Positions 24,694-33,239 of a stretch of DNA of 64,000 bases are shown one piece after another (positions within the stretch are counted from its first letter, which is position 1; each line of letters begins with the position of its first letter). A program made the translations under genes and the position numbers. Location: NCBI GenBank assembly GCA_028692275.1, contig JAQUXR010000003.1, positions 71,269 through 135,268 of the forward strand, in the 5' to 3' direction. The notes under the pieces were generated by a model. The model saw only the letters and a list, made by a program, of their open reading frames with translations. It was not told the DNA's origin and ran no database searches. This stretch comes from Frisingicoccus sp009929615. Lineage in GTDB: Bacteria > Bacillota > Clostridia > Lachnospirales > Lachnospiraceae.

Positions 24694-26052
24694 TTAGATG
24701 TCCAGTTTCTGAAATACTCTTTTAAGAAAAATACCACTTAAAATAACAGCAACGATTTCCGCTACCGGAAAAGCCAGCCATACCATATCCAGATTTCCCA
24801 TCTTGGCAAATACATATGCCACCGGAATGAGGACAAAAAGCTGACGTCCTACAGAAATAAACATACTGTATATTCCGTGTCCCAATGCCTGAAGTGCCGA
24901 AACACTGATAGTACTAAAGGCTGCAAATGGGAAACTGATACTGATAATTCTCAAGGCAGGCACACCAATGGTCAGCATTGCCTCCGATGCGTTAAACAAG
25001 CCCAGAAGCTGGGTTGAAAGGAACTGGAAAGCAGCAAAGCCAAGCACCATCATGCAGAAAGCATATAAAAGAGCGAATTTCATCGTTTTTGTAATACGTT
25101 CTCTCTGCTTAGCTCCATAATTGTAAGCCACAATCGGCACCATACCATTGTTCAGACCAAACACAGGCATAAAAATAAAACTCTGTAATTTGAAATAAAC
25201 ACCAAATACGGCTGTCGCTGTGGATGTAAAGGACATAAGAATCTTATTCATACAAAAGGTCATGATGGAAGCAATACTCGCCATAATAATAGATGGAACA
25301 CCTACTGCATAAATACGGGCGATAACCGCTTTATCCGGTTTCATCTCACGGATATGCAGGTGTATCTCTTTATTCTTCATCACATTCAATATAACGGTAA
25401 TAATCATACCGATAATCTGACCGATAACCGTAGCCAGAGCCGCTCCTGCAACTTCCATCTTAGGAAAACCAAACAGACCAAAAATCAGAATCGGGTCCAG
25501 AATGATATTGATAACCGCACCTGTAAGCTGGGAAAACATGGTATAAATGGTCAATCCCGTTGCCTGAAGCATACGTTCAAAAGCTATCTGCAAAAACAGT
25601 CCAAAGGACAAAATACAGATAATAAATGTATAAGACTTACCATAGGCAATAATCTCCGGGATATCTGTCTGGGCACGGAAGAAAACATCCGTACAGGTCA
25701 GACCAAAAATCAGAAAAACCAAATAACTCATACATGCTAAAAATGCACTGTTATTCGCCGCTTTATTCGCCATCTTATAGTTCTTCTCGCCAAGGCTTCT
25801 TGAGAGCAGTGCATTCACACCAACTCCGGTACCCGTTGCCACGGCAATCATAAGATTTTGAACCGGGAAGGCCATCGATACGGCCGTCAATGCATTTTCA
25901 TTAATCTGGGCTACAAATACACTATCTACCACATTATATAATGCCTGTACAAGCATCGATATAATCATCGGTATAGACATTGTAATCAACAACCGGTTGA
26001 CCGGCATGGTTCCCATCTTATTTTCCTTCTGTGCAGTTACTTCCTGATTCAT
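24694..26052 (-). CDS. MATE family efflux transporter
   Basis: About 452 aa with twelve hydrophobic helices; N-terminal NRLLITMSIPMIISMLVQALYNVVDSVFV is the MATE opening. Probable Na+- or H+-driven drug/metabolite exporter. The frame opens at a TTG at 26067, but GGAGG at 26061-26065 supports the ATG at 26052. It overlaps the end of the kinase gene by 35 bases. One of three MATE genes in the window. Confidence 0.9.
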   Translation of the reverse strand: MNQEVTAQKENKMGTMPVNRLLITMSIPMIISMLVQALYNVVDSVFVAQINENALTAVSMAFPVQNLMIAVATGTGVGVNALLSRSLGEKNYKMANKAANNSAFLACMSYLVFLIFGLTCTDVFFRAQTDIPEIIAYGKSYTFIICILSFGLFLQIAFERMLQATGLTIYTMFSQLTGAVINIILDPILIFGLFGFPKMEVAGAALATVIGQIIGMIITVILNVMKNKEIHLHIREMKPDKAVIARIYAVGVPSIIMASIASIMTFCMNKILMSFTSTATAVFGVYFKLQSFIFMPVFGLNNGMVPIVAYNYGAKQRERITKTMKFALLYAFCMMVLGFAAFQFLSTQLLGLFNASEAMLTIGVPALRIISISFPFAAFSTISVSALQALGHGIYSMFISVGRQLFVLIPVAYVFAKMGNLDMVWLAFPVAEIVAVILSGIFLKRVFQKLDI

Positions 26053-26647
26053 CCTCTGTTCCTCCAAAAATTCCCTTAATCATGCTTTCTAAAACATCTG
26101 TCGCTAATTCAAGTCCACCTGTTGTATTTATACATGCATCAAAATTATGATAATCGCCAAAACGGTTCATCGTAAAATGATTGTAATAGTCACTTCTCTG
26201 TTTATCTCTCTTTTTTACATAGTTTGGATTATTGTCCTTATTCTCGCCATAAACTTTAAGAACCCGTTCCATACGCTCCTCCAGTGGTGCGTAGATAAAA
26301 AAGCTGAGAACATCATCTCTGTCTCTTAAAATATAATCGCCGCAGTTTCCTACGATAACGCAAGAGCTTTTCTCCGCAAGTTCACTGACAATCTTTGTCT
26401 TTGCCAGGTAAATCTGGTCAGAAAGAGGCCGTTCCTGTGTAGACATATAAAGGTTATAAAGAAAACTGGAAGTTTTCTTCTCCTGCCATTCTTCAATCGT
26501 CTCTCTTGTAAAACCACTTTCTTCCATCAGCATATGTATCATTTCTTTATCATAGAAATCAATGCCCATACGCTCTGCTAAAGCCTTACCTATTAATCGT
26601 CCGCCTGAGCCAAACTCTCTGCTGATTGTAATAACAAAATGTTTCAT
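26018..26647 (-). CDS. Cytidylate kinase-like family protein
   Basis: 209 aa. N-terminal ITISREFGSGGRLIGKALAE is the P-loop of the cytidylate-kinase-like family (PF13189), followed by MGIDFYDKEMIHM. Central region KSSCVIVGNCGDYILRDR and the lid-like KKRDKQRSDYYNHFT fit the family. Relatives are distinct from true Cmk; their substrate is uncertain. First gene of the tight run leading to MATE. Confidence 0.85.
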   Translation of the reverse strand: MKHFVITISREFGSGGRLIGKALAERMGIDFYDKEMIHMLMEESGFTRETIEEWQEKKTSSFLYNLYMSTQERPLSDQIYLAKTKIVSELAEKSSCVIVGNCGDYILRDRDDVLSFFIYAPLEERMERVLKVYGENKDNNPNYVKKRDKQRSDYYNHFTMNRFGDYHNFDACINTTGGLELATDVLESMIKGIFGGTEDESGSNCTEGK

Positions 26648-26707
26648 AATATCGCCCTCCTGAGTCAGTCAATCTACCATCATTAAAAATATCCTGTGAC
26701 GGTCATA

Positions 26708-26735
26708 GGAGCCATGGCTTTCCACCCACGGCTCC
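26708..26735 (-). terminator. Hairpin downstream of the RpiR gene
   Basis: Ten-base stem GGAGCCATGG / CCACGGCTCC with one G.T pair, 26 bases after the RpiR stop codon. No T-run follows on the minus strand, so termination may be partial and allow read-through into the next operon. Confidence 0.5.
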
Positions 26736-26760
26736 ATCCTCAAATTCTTTCATATCTTCA

Positions 26761-27606
26761 TTATATTCCCAGATAATATCCCTGAGACAAAATGGATTCG
26801 GTCCTTGAAAGGACCTCCTTAGCCTCATCATAATTCTGTTTCGCCAATGCTGCGATCAGATAGTTCGTCAGACATAATGGTGCTGCAAAGGAATTCTTAT
26901 AGGAAACACTTGAAATGGCACATGGCAGCATAATATCTCCATAACCACTCACGGCCCCATAGTTCAAACTTGTAATCAGAATAATCTTTACACCATGTTC
27001 CTTCAGCCAGGATATCATAGTAGCTGCAACCTTAGAGTATCTTGGAAACAGGTAAGCAATACATACATCATCTTCTCCCGCTCCAACAATCTCCTCCGGA
27101 TAAATCATTCCGATAGATTGAATCAGATTCACATGTTTCTTAATTTCTCCTAACTGAGATGCCATATAATGAGCCACAGCAAAAGAGCTGCGCATGCCAA
27201 GAACATAAATATGTCTGGCTCCGGAAATAATCTCGATTGCCTTTTTTAAATCCTCATCTTTCTGTACATCCAGTGTTTTTTTGATATTTTTAATATCATT
27301 CTCAATAGACTCCCGCAGCAAATGGTTATCCGATATTGACGGCATATCTTCCAATCTGCCCGGTAAAGACTCTCTGTGCTTCAGTTCAGCCTGAATATCT
27401 CTCTGCATCTCTGAAAAGCCCTTATACCCCAATGCCCGTGCAAAACGTATGATTGTTGTTGTGCTGACATTGATCTTCTCCGCCAGACTCTCCAGTGTAC
27501 TGAATGCAAAATCCGACATATGATCCGTCAGATAATTAGCCGTTCGTTTCTGGGAATGAGTAAAAGAATCGAAATGCTGGGAAAGATTTGTTAAAAAATC
27601 CGACAC
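26761..27606 (-). CDS. MurR/RpiR-family transcriptional regulator
   Basis: 281 aa. Residues about 1-75 form the HTH_6 domain (KRTANYLTDHMSDFAFSTLE, then NVSTTTIIRFARALGYKGF). Residues about 115-270 form a SIS sugar-phosphate-binding domain with HIYVLGMRSSFAVAHYMASQ and ILITS. SIS ligands are usually phosphosugars. It diverges from gdhA across 228 bases with inverted repeats at both promoters, so it may control gdhA and itself; this is inferred from position only. Confidence 0.88.
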   Translation of the reverse strand: MSDFLTNLSQHFDSFTHSQKRTANYLTDHMSDFAFSTLESLAEKINVSTTTIIRFARALGYKGFSEMQRDIQAELKHRESLPGRLEDMPSISDNHLLRESIENDIKNIKKTLDVQKDEDLKKAIEIISGARHIYVLGMRSSFAVAHYMASQLGEIKKHVNLIQSIGMIYPEEIVGAGEDDVCIAYLFPRYSKVAATMISWLKEHGVKIILITSLNYGAVSGYGDIMLPCAISSVSYKNSFAAPLCLTNYLIAALAKQNYDEAKEVLSRTESILSQGYYLGI

Positions 27607-27661
27607 CTTGAACGCCCCCTCTCAGGTGAATTTATCCCTATTTTATTGATAATATCTAAAT

Positions 27662-27677
27662 TGTATCATTTAATACA
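27662..27677. promoter_or_regulatory. Inverted repeat upstream of the RpiR gene
   Basis: TGTAT-N6-ATACA, 55 bases before the RpiR start. Half-sites resemble the ATTGTA/TACAAT repeat on the gdhA side. Confidence 0.35.
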
Positions 27678-27724
27678 TAGGGTGTCAATTTCACCTTTCG
27701 ACCTTTATTTTAAATTTTTGAAAA

Positions 27725-27759
27725 TTGTATTGACATTTGTACAATATGGATGTAGTATT
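27725..27759 (+). promoter_or_regulatory. gdhA promoter with overlapping inverted repeat
   Basis: TTGACA (27731-27736) and TAGTAT (27754-27759) are 17 bases apart. The -35 lies inside a perfect inverted repeat ATTGTA-N10-TACAAT (27725-27746), which would let a bound protein block the polymerase. Confidence 0.55.
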
Positions 27760-27834
27760 TAAAGTACAAAAAGAATTATTTAATACATTTTTGTTTAACA
27801 CCTTGTACTCTATTATGAAAGAAGGTATACGTTT

Positions 27835-29094
27835 ATGGGAAAAACCTACAATCCTTATGACAATGTTCTGGCTGTTGTTGACAAGGCTGCTGCGCTTCTT
27901 GGATATTCACCGAGCGATTATGAAGCTATCAAATATCCTGAACGTGAACTCAAAGTATCCATACCTATTACCATGTCCAATGGTGAGGTTCGTGTCTTTG
28001 AGGGTTTCCGTGTCCAACACTCCACAACCCGCGGTCCTGCCAAAGGCGGTATCCGCTATCATCAGAACGTAAACATGGATGAGGTCAAAGCACTTGCTGC
28101 ATGGATGACATTTAAATGTGCCGTTGTCAACATTCCTTATGGCGGCGGAAAAGGCGGTGTCATCTGCGACCCAAGCAAATTAACTGAATTAGAGATGCGG
28201 CGTATTACCCGACGGTTCACAGCGATGATAGCGCCTATCATTGGACCGGACATGGATATTCCGGCACCGGATGTTGGAACCAATGCTCAGGTAATGAGCT
28301 GGATTATGGATACATACAGCATGCTGGCAGGCCACTGCGTTCCCGGTGTCGTTACCGGAAAACCGATTCCGCTGGGCGGAGCCCTTGGAAGAAGCGAAGC
28401 TACCGGCCGGGGTGTTATGATTACAACTTTAAATACATTAAAGGCTATGGGTCTTCCTATAGAAGGTTCAACTGTTGCCGTTCAGGGTATGGGAAACGTT
28501 GGAAGTATTTCTGCCAAACTGCTTCATGAGCAGGGGCTGAAGGTTGTTGCTGTCAGCGATGTCTCCGGTGGTATTTATAACCCATCCGGCTTAAATATTC
28601 CTGAAATTATTGAGTACCTTTCCACCAAAGGACATCTTCTGGAAGACTACTCAGGCGAAGGCATTTCTCATATTTCCAATGAAGAACTGCTGACGCTGGA
28701 AACCACCGTACTTGTTCCTGCTGCCTTGGAGAATCAGATTAATGCTGAAAATGCCAACGATATTAAGGCAAAACTTATTGTCGAAGGTGCCAATGGACCT
28801 ACGGCTATTGAAGCTGATGACATTTTAGAAAAACGTGGTATCGTCATCGCACCGGACATTCTTGCCAATGCAGGCGGTGTTGTCGTTTCCTATTTTGAAT
28901 GGGTGCAGAATATTCAGTCTGTTTCCTGGAGCGAAGAAGAAGTCAATGAACATTTGAAAAAAATCATGGATAATGCTTTTGACGCGGTTTGGAATATAGC
29001 CAAAGAGAAACATGTCTCTTTGAGAACCGGGGCATATCTGATTTCTGTTAAGCGAGTTGTCGAAGCCAAAAATCTTCGAGGTATTTGGCCGTAA
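27835..29094 (+). CDS. gdhA: Glutamate dehydrogenase (Glu/Leu/Phe/Val family, probably NAD type)
   Basis: 419 aa, typical of hexameric NAD-type enzymes of Clostridia. N-terminal domain carries RGPAKGGIRYHQNVNMDE and FKCAVVNIPYGGGKGGV with the substrate-binding and catalytic Lys residues, then AQVMSWIMDTYS. The Rossmann motif VQGMGNVGSISAKLL follows near residue 218. It interconverts glutamate and 2-oxoglutarate, linking nitrogen assimilation or glutamate catabolism; cofactor preference is inferred. AAGAAGG precedes the ATG at 27835. Single-gene transcript closed by a strong hairpin, divergent from an RpiR regulator. Confidence 0.92.
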   Translation: MGKTYNPYDNVLAVVDKAAALLGYSPSDYEAIKYPERELKVSIPITMSNGEVRVFEGFRVQHSTTRGPAKGGIRYHQNVNMDEVKALAAWMTFKCAVVNIPYGGGKGGVICDPSKLTELEMRRITRRFTAMIAPIIGPDMDIPAPDVGTNAQVMSWIMDTYSMLAGHCVPGVVTGKPIPLGGALGRSEATGRGVMITTLNTLKAMGLPIEGSTVAVQGMGNVGSISAKLLHEQGLKVVAVSDVSGGIYNPSGLNIPEIIEYLSTKGHLLEDYSGEGISHISNEELLTLETTVLVPAALENQINAENANDIKAKLIVEGANGPTAIEADDILEKRGIVIAPDILANAGGVVVSYFEWVQNIQSVSWSEEEVNEHLKKIMDNAFDAVWNIAKEKHVSLRTGAYLISVKRVVEAKNLRGIWP

Positions 29095-29117
29095 ATAACT
29101 TCTTATATCCTTAAAAA

Positions 29118-29143
29118 GGGCCAGTCTGCATGCAGACTGGCCC
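29118..29143. terminator. Palindromic terminator between gdhA and coaX
   Basis: Perfect 26-base palindrome of GC-rich sequence (arms GGGCCAGTCTGCA / TGCAGACTGGCCC) between convergent genes. On the minus strand it is followed by TTTTTAAGG; on the plus strand by CCCTCCTTTTA. Best suited to ending the coaX transcript, probably also gdhA. Confidence 0.85.
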
Positions 29144-29151
29144 CCCTCCTT

Positions 29152-29946
29152 TTATACAGCAGCTTCGCCGTATCTTTCTTTGACATTCTTATAAAATATA
29201 TGCCATAATCCCTTTAAAAGTAAATCCGGGTCATAAATAATTTTCTTACGGCAGTAGGGAATAATTAATCCGGCAATTCCTCCGGTGGCCAGAACTGTGA
29301 CCTTCGTCTCCATCTCATCTTCAATCCGTTCAATCAGCCCGTCAATCATCGCGGCATTTCCATAAAGAAGACCGCTCTGCATACTATCGATGGTATTTCT
29401 GCCAATCATATGTTTCGGTTTCTCAAAACGGATATGTGGTAGTTGAGACGCCCGTTCAGACAGAGCATCCTGGGATATTTTCACGCCCGGCATAATAAGT
29501 GTTCCGAGATACGCCCGTTCTTCACTGACAACAGAACAGGTTGTGGCTGTCCCCATGTCGAAAATTACCAGAGGCCCTTCATAGGATTCACAGGCCGCTA
29601 CCGCATCAACGACCAAATCACATCCAAGGCTCGCCGGATGGTCTGTAGCAATCTTAATGCCTGTTTTAATACCCATTCCAACAACCATCGGACATATCCC
29701 TGTCAGCAGTGCCATACCCTCTCTGACAACGTCTGTAAGTTCGGGTACGACGGATGAAATGATGACACCCTGCAGCCCTTCCAGAGAGACATGATAAATA
29801 TCCATCAGCGTTCGCATTTCAATCATAAATTCTTCTTTTGTTTTCTGACGGTCACTGCGTATTCTTCCTGAAAATTTAATATGCTGTCTGTGGTCCATCA
29901 AACCTACAACAATATTTGAATTACCTATGTCCACTGCAAATATCAT
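29152..29946 (-). CDS. coaX: Type III pantothenate kinase
   Basis: 264 aa of the ASKHA fold. N-terminal FAVDIGNSNIVVGL is the phosphate-binding loop (DIGNS), VIFDMGTATT is the second phosphate motif, and GCDLVVDAVAA matches the pantothenate region. Catalyses ATP-dependent phosphorylation of pantothenate, the first step of CoA synthesis; the type III enzyme is feedback-resistant. Overlaps the end of coaBC by 26 bases; GGGAGGT precedes the ATG. Last gene of the pan-coa operon. Confidence 0.93.
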   Translation of the reverse strand: MIFAVDIGNSNIVVGLMDHRQHIKFSGRIRSDRQKTKEEFMIEMRTLMDIYHVSLEGLQGVIISSVVPELTDVVREGMALLTGICPMVVGMGIKTGIKIATDHPASLGCDLVVDAVAACESYEGPLVIFDMGTATTCSVVSEERAYLGTLIMPGVKISQDALSERASQLPHIRFEKPKHMIGRNTIDSMQSGLLYGNAAMIDGLIERIEDEMETKVTVLATGGIAGLIIPYCRKKIIYDPDLLLKGLWHIFYKNVKERYGEAAV

Positions 29947-31144
29947 CTTTATACCTCCCTATGTCTGCCAAAACATCTAAAAGTCTGTCTGCTGCCTCTT
30001 CCTTTGAAAGCATTCCTGTATCAATATCTTCTTTTTCTGTAATTAAAATCAAATGATTCGTATCTGTTCCGAAGCCGGCCCCCTCTTCCCGAAGGGAATT
30101 GGCCGCAATAAGGTCTGCCTTTTTCTTTACCAGTTTCTTTCTGGAATTATCCAAAACATTCGTCGTTTCCATAGAAAATCCACAGAGTACCTGATTCTCT
30201 TTTTTATGCGTCCCCAGCCATGACAAAATATCTATCGTAGGCTTCAACTGAATATCCATGGCTCCGCCATCTTTTTTAATCTTCTCATCACTGACTGCCG
30301 CCGGACTGTAATCTGCCACTGCCGCCGCCTTGATGAGAATATTCTGGTTTTCAAAGCAGCTTTCCACAGCTTTAAACATCTCTTCCGCCGTCGTGACAGG
30401 TATAACCTTAATAAATGGTGGTGCTTCCAGGGAAACCGGACCACTGATTAAGGTCACTTCTGCCCCCCGGAGCATGGCCTGTCTGGCGATGGCATATCCC
30501 ATCTTGCCCGTCGAATTATTTGTTAAAAACCGCACCGGATCCAGCGCTTCTCTTGTTGGTCCCGCTGTCACCATCACCCGTTTTCCCTTGAGGTCCTTCT
30601 CACAGGCGATTTCCCTGAGAATATAGTCCAGAAGCACCTGTTCATCCGGCATCTTACCGGCACCGGTTGTCCCACAGGCCAGATATCCTTCTGCCGCAGG
30701 AATAATAATCTTCCCGTAGCTTTCCAGCTTTTTAAGATTGTCCTGAAGAATCGGGTTCAAATACATGTTCACATTCATTGCCGGCGAAATAATCACCGGA
30801 CAGGTCATTGCCATCGCTGTCGTACTGAGCATATCATCGGCAATACCATTCGCCAGTTTTCCAATAATATTGGCGGATGCCGGAGCTATAAGCATGACAT
30901 CGGCCTTTGCGGCCAGAGAAATGTGTGCAATATTAAACTGAAAATTACGGTCAAAGGTCTCTACCATGCATTTATTTCCCGTGAGGCTTTCAAAGGTTAT
31001 GGGATTGATAAATTGAGTTCCGTTCTGAGTCATAATCACATGAACATCGGCCCCAAGCTTTACCAGACGACTTGTCAATCCGGCAATTTTATAAGCGGCA
31101 ATACTGCCTGTCACTCCGAGTACAACTGTTTTTCCCTTGAGCAT
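29921..31144 (-). CDS. coaBC: Bifunctional phosphopantothenoylcysteine decarboxylase / phosphopantothenate-cysteine ligase
   Basis: About 407 aa. The N-terminal CoaC flavoprotein domain (1-180) shows VLGVTGSIAAYK, the SPAMNVNMY motif and the catalytic Cys in GYLACGTTGAGKM. The C-terminal CoaB domain has VMVTAGPTREALDPVRF and LTNNSTGKMGYAIA. It makes 4-phosphopantetheine from 4-phosphopantothenate plus Cys. The frame opens at 31189, but AGGAGG (31151-31156) sits six bases before the ATG at 31144, the more likely start. Confidence 0.94.
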   Translation of the reverse strand: MLKGKTVVLGVTGSIAAYKIAGLTSRLVKLGADVHVIMTQNGTQFINPITFESLTGNKCMVETFDRNFQFNIAHISLAAKADVMLIAPASANIIGKLANGIADDMLSTTAMAMTCPVIISPAMNVNMYLNPILQDNLKKLESYGKIIIPAAEGYLACGTTGAGKMPDEQVLLDYILREIACEKDLKGKRVMVTAGPTREALDPVRFLTNNSTGKMGYAIARQAMLRGAEVTLISGPVSLEAPPFIKVIPVTTAEEMFKAVESCFENQNILIKAAAVADYSPAAVSDEKIKKDGGAMDIQLKPTIDILSWLGTHKKENQVLCGFSMETTNVLDNSRKKLVKKKADLIAANSLREEGAGFGTDTNHLILITEKEDIDTGMLSKEEAADRLLDVLADIGRYKDDICSGHR

Positions 31145-31157
31145 ATCCATCCTCCTG

Positions 31158-31547
31158 TCACATATCTGCAAGCAATCCGTGTTTTTCATAGCGGCTCAAA
31201 CGGGCCACATGATTCTCCTCGTCTACGAATACTACTTTCGGTGGATACGCTCTGACTTCTTCCGGTGTCATAGCTGCATAACACATGATAATCACTTTGT
31301 CACCAACCTGTACCATTCTTGCAGCTGCCCCATTCAGACAGATCATTCCACTGCCCCGTTCCCCCGCAATAGCATAGGTTGTGAACCGCTCGCCATTATC
31401 AATATCCACAATATGAACCTGTTCATATTCACAGATGCCTGACGCTTCCAGTAAGTCCTCATCAATCGTAATACTTCCTACATAATTTAATTCTGCCTGA
31501 ACCACCGTCGCACGGTGGATTTTTCCTTTTAACATTGTCAGATTCAT
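31158..31547 (-). CDS. panD: Aspartate 1-decarboxylase
   Basis: 129 aa pyruvoyl enzyme that makes beta-alanine from aspartate. Self-cleavage is expected at Gly24-Ser25 in NYVGSITIDED, giving the pyruvoyl group. KGKIHRATVVQAELNYVGS and the GERGSGMICLNGAAARMV block are typical. Seven bases after panC and 13 bases before coaBC. Confidence 0.95.
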   Translation of the reverse strand: MNLTMLKGKIHRATVVQAELNYVGSITIDEDLLEASGICEYEQVHIVDIDNGERFTTYAIAGERGSGMICLNGAAARMVQVGDKVIIMCYAAMTPEEVRAYPPKVVFVDEENHVARLSRYEKHGLLADM

Positions 31548-31554
31548 ATCTCGT

Positions 31555-32397
31555 CTACTCCCATATAAAATTGTCGATTAATCTAGTTTTTCCAATATAG
31601 ACTGCCATAGCTACCAAAACCGGGCCATCCACCTGATGATGCACTTCGATACTATCCCAGGCTACCATCTCCACATAGTCAATTCGAGCCATCGGTTCCG
31701 CTTCAATAATAGCTTTCATCTGTTTAAGAACTTCTTCGCCATCGGTTTCTCCCTTGGAAATCAAGTCCTTTCCAACTTTAACAGCACGGCTCAATACCAA
31801 TGCCGCCTTACGTTCCTCTGCGGACAGATAGGTATTTCTGGAACTCTTTGCCAATCCGTCGGATTCTCTGATAATCGGGCATCCGATAACCTCAATGTCC
31901 ATATTTAAGTCTCTTACCATGCGTCGGATAACTGCCAGCTGCTGGGCATCCTTTTCACCAAAATAGGCTCTGTCCGGTGCCACAATATGGAACAGTTTAG
32001 ACACTACCGTGCAGACTCCCTGAAAATGAATCGGACGGCTTTTTCCACACAGTTCTTCGGTCACACCACTTGTATTCACATAAGTTGTATAATTTTCCGG
32101 ATACATCTCCACCGGTTCCGGATGAAAAATCAAACTGGCACCTGCTGCCTCACAAAGTCTGGAATCCGCCTGTAAATCTCTCGGATAGCTTTCCAAATCC
32201 TCATTAGGTCCAAACTGGGTTGGATTTACAAAAATGCTTACGACAACTCTGTCGTTCTCTTTTACTGCCCGCTCAATAAGACTTCTGTGTCCTTCGTGGA
32301 GATATCCCATGGTTGGCACAAGTCCAACCGTCAATCCTTCTTTTCTCCAATCCTTAACCTGACGGCGCACCGCCTCTATTCTATCTTCTATACGCAT
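31555..32397 (-). CDS. panC: Pantothenate synthetase
   Basis: About 280 aa. Ligates pantoate and beta-alanine with ATP. Signatures are LVPTMGYLHEGHRSLIE (HIGH-type), FVNPTQFGPNEDLESYPRD, YFGEKDAQQLAVIRRMV and GLAKSSRNTYLS (KMSK-like). The frame opens six codons earlier (32415), but GGAGG at 32406-32410 supports the ATG at 32397, leaving 14 bases after panB. Confidence 0.95.
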   Translation of the reverse strand: MRIEDRIEAVRRQVKDWRKEGLTVGLVPTMGYLHEGHRSLIERAVKENDRVVVSIFVNPTQFGPNEDLESYPRDLQADSRLCEAAGASLIFHPEPVEMYPENYTTYVNTSGVTEELCGKSRPIHFQGVCTVVSKLFHIVAPDRAYFGEKDAQQLAVIRRMVRDLNMDIEVIGCPIIRESDGLAKSSRNTYLSAEERKAALVLSRAVKVGKDLISKGETDGEEVLKQMKAIIEAEPMARIDYVEMVAWDSIEVHHQVDGPVLVAMAVYIGKTRLIDNFIWE

Positions 32398-32411
32398 CTT
32401 CTCCACCTCCA

Positions 32412-33239
32412 TCAATACAGCTTTTCAAGAACTTCATTTGAAATTCCAAAGCTGTGCTCTTCAGATGGAAAAATACCGTTACTTACTTCACTCATATAGG
32501 ACTTGATGGCAGACTGCATATCTGCACCGATTTCTGCATAACGTTTCGCAAACTTTGGTGTAAAATCCGAAAACATACCGAGCATGTCCTGATAGACAAG
32601 AATCTGTCCGTCACATCCTGCTCCCGCACCAATACCAATGGTCGGAATCTCCAATGTATCTGTAATCATCTGGGCAAGAGATGCCGGAACACATTCCAGT
32701 ACAACCGCAAATGCCCCTGCAGCTTCCACTGCCTTGGCATCCTCAATCAGTCTCTGAGCAGCTTCAACATCTTTTCCCTGAACCTTGAATCCTCCAAAGG
32801 CATTGACCGACTGAGGTGTCAGTCCCAAATGGGCCATCACCGGAATTCCGGTCTGCACAATAGCTTCAATCTGTGGAACACTTCGGCGTCCGCCCTCTAA
32901 TTTTACCGCATTGCCACGGCCTTCTTTCATCAGACGCCCTGCATTTTTTACAGCATCATAAATCGATGCCTGATAGGACATAAAAGGCAAATCAATAACA
33001 ACTAAAGCCTCTTTGGCACCTCTCGCAACAGCTGCCCCATGATGAATCATATCTTCCATGGTTACAGAAATCGTATCCTCATATCCTAAGACGACATTTC
33101 CCAGAGAATCTCCTACTAAAATGCCGTCAACGCCGGCCTGGTCCATCAGACTGGCTGTTGAGTAATCATAGGCTGTCAGCATGGACAGCTTCTTACCCTC
33201 TTTTTTTGCTTTCCTGAATGTTTCTACTGTTTTTTTCAT
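32412..33239 (-). CDS. panB: 3-methyl-2-oxobutanoate hydroxymethyltransferase
   Basis: 275 aa TIM-barrel enzyme converting 2-ketoisovalerate to ketopantoate using methylene-THF. Motifs are LTAYDYSTASLMDQAGVDGI, VGDSLGNVVLGYEDT, VMAHLGLTPQSVNAFGGFKVQG and PTIGIGAGAGCDGQILV. Its ATG overlaps the panG stop codon (ATGA), consistent with the two enzymes acting in sequence. Confidence 0.95.
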   Translation of the reverse strand: MKKTVETFRKAKKEGKKLSMLTAYDYSTASLMDQAGVDGILVGDSLGNVVLGYEDTISVTMEDMIHHGAAVARGAKEALVVIDLPFMSYQASIYDAVKNAGRLMKEGRGNAVKLEGGRRSVPQIEAIVQTGIPVMAHLGLTPQSVNAFGGFKVQGKDVEAAQRLIEDAKAVEAAGAFAVVLECVPASLAQMITDTLEIPTIGIGAGAGCDGQILVYQDMLGMFSDFTPKFAKRYAEIGADMQSAIKSYMSEVSNGIFPSEEHSFGISNEVLEKLY

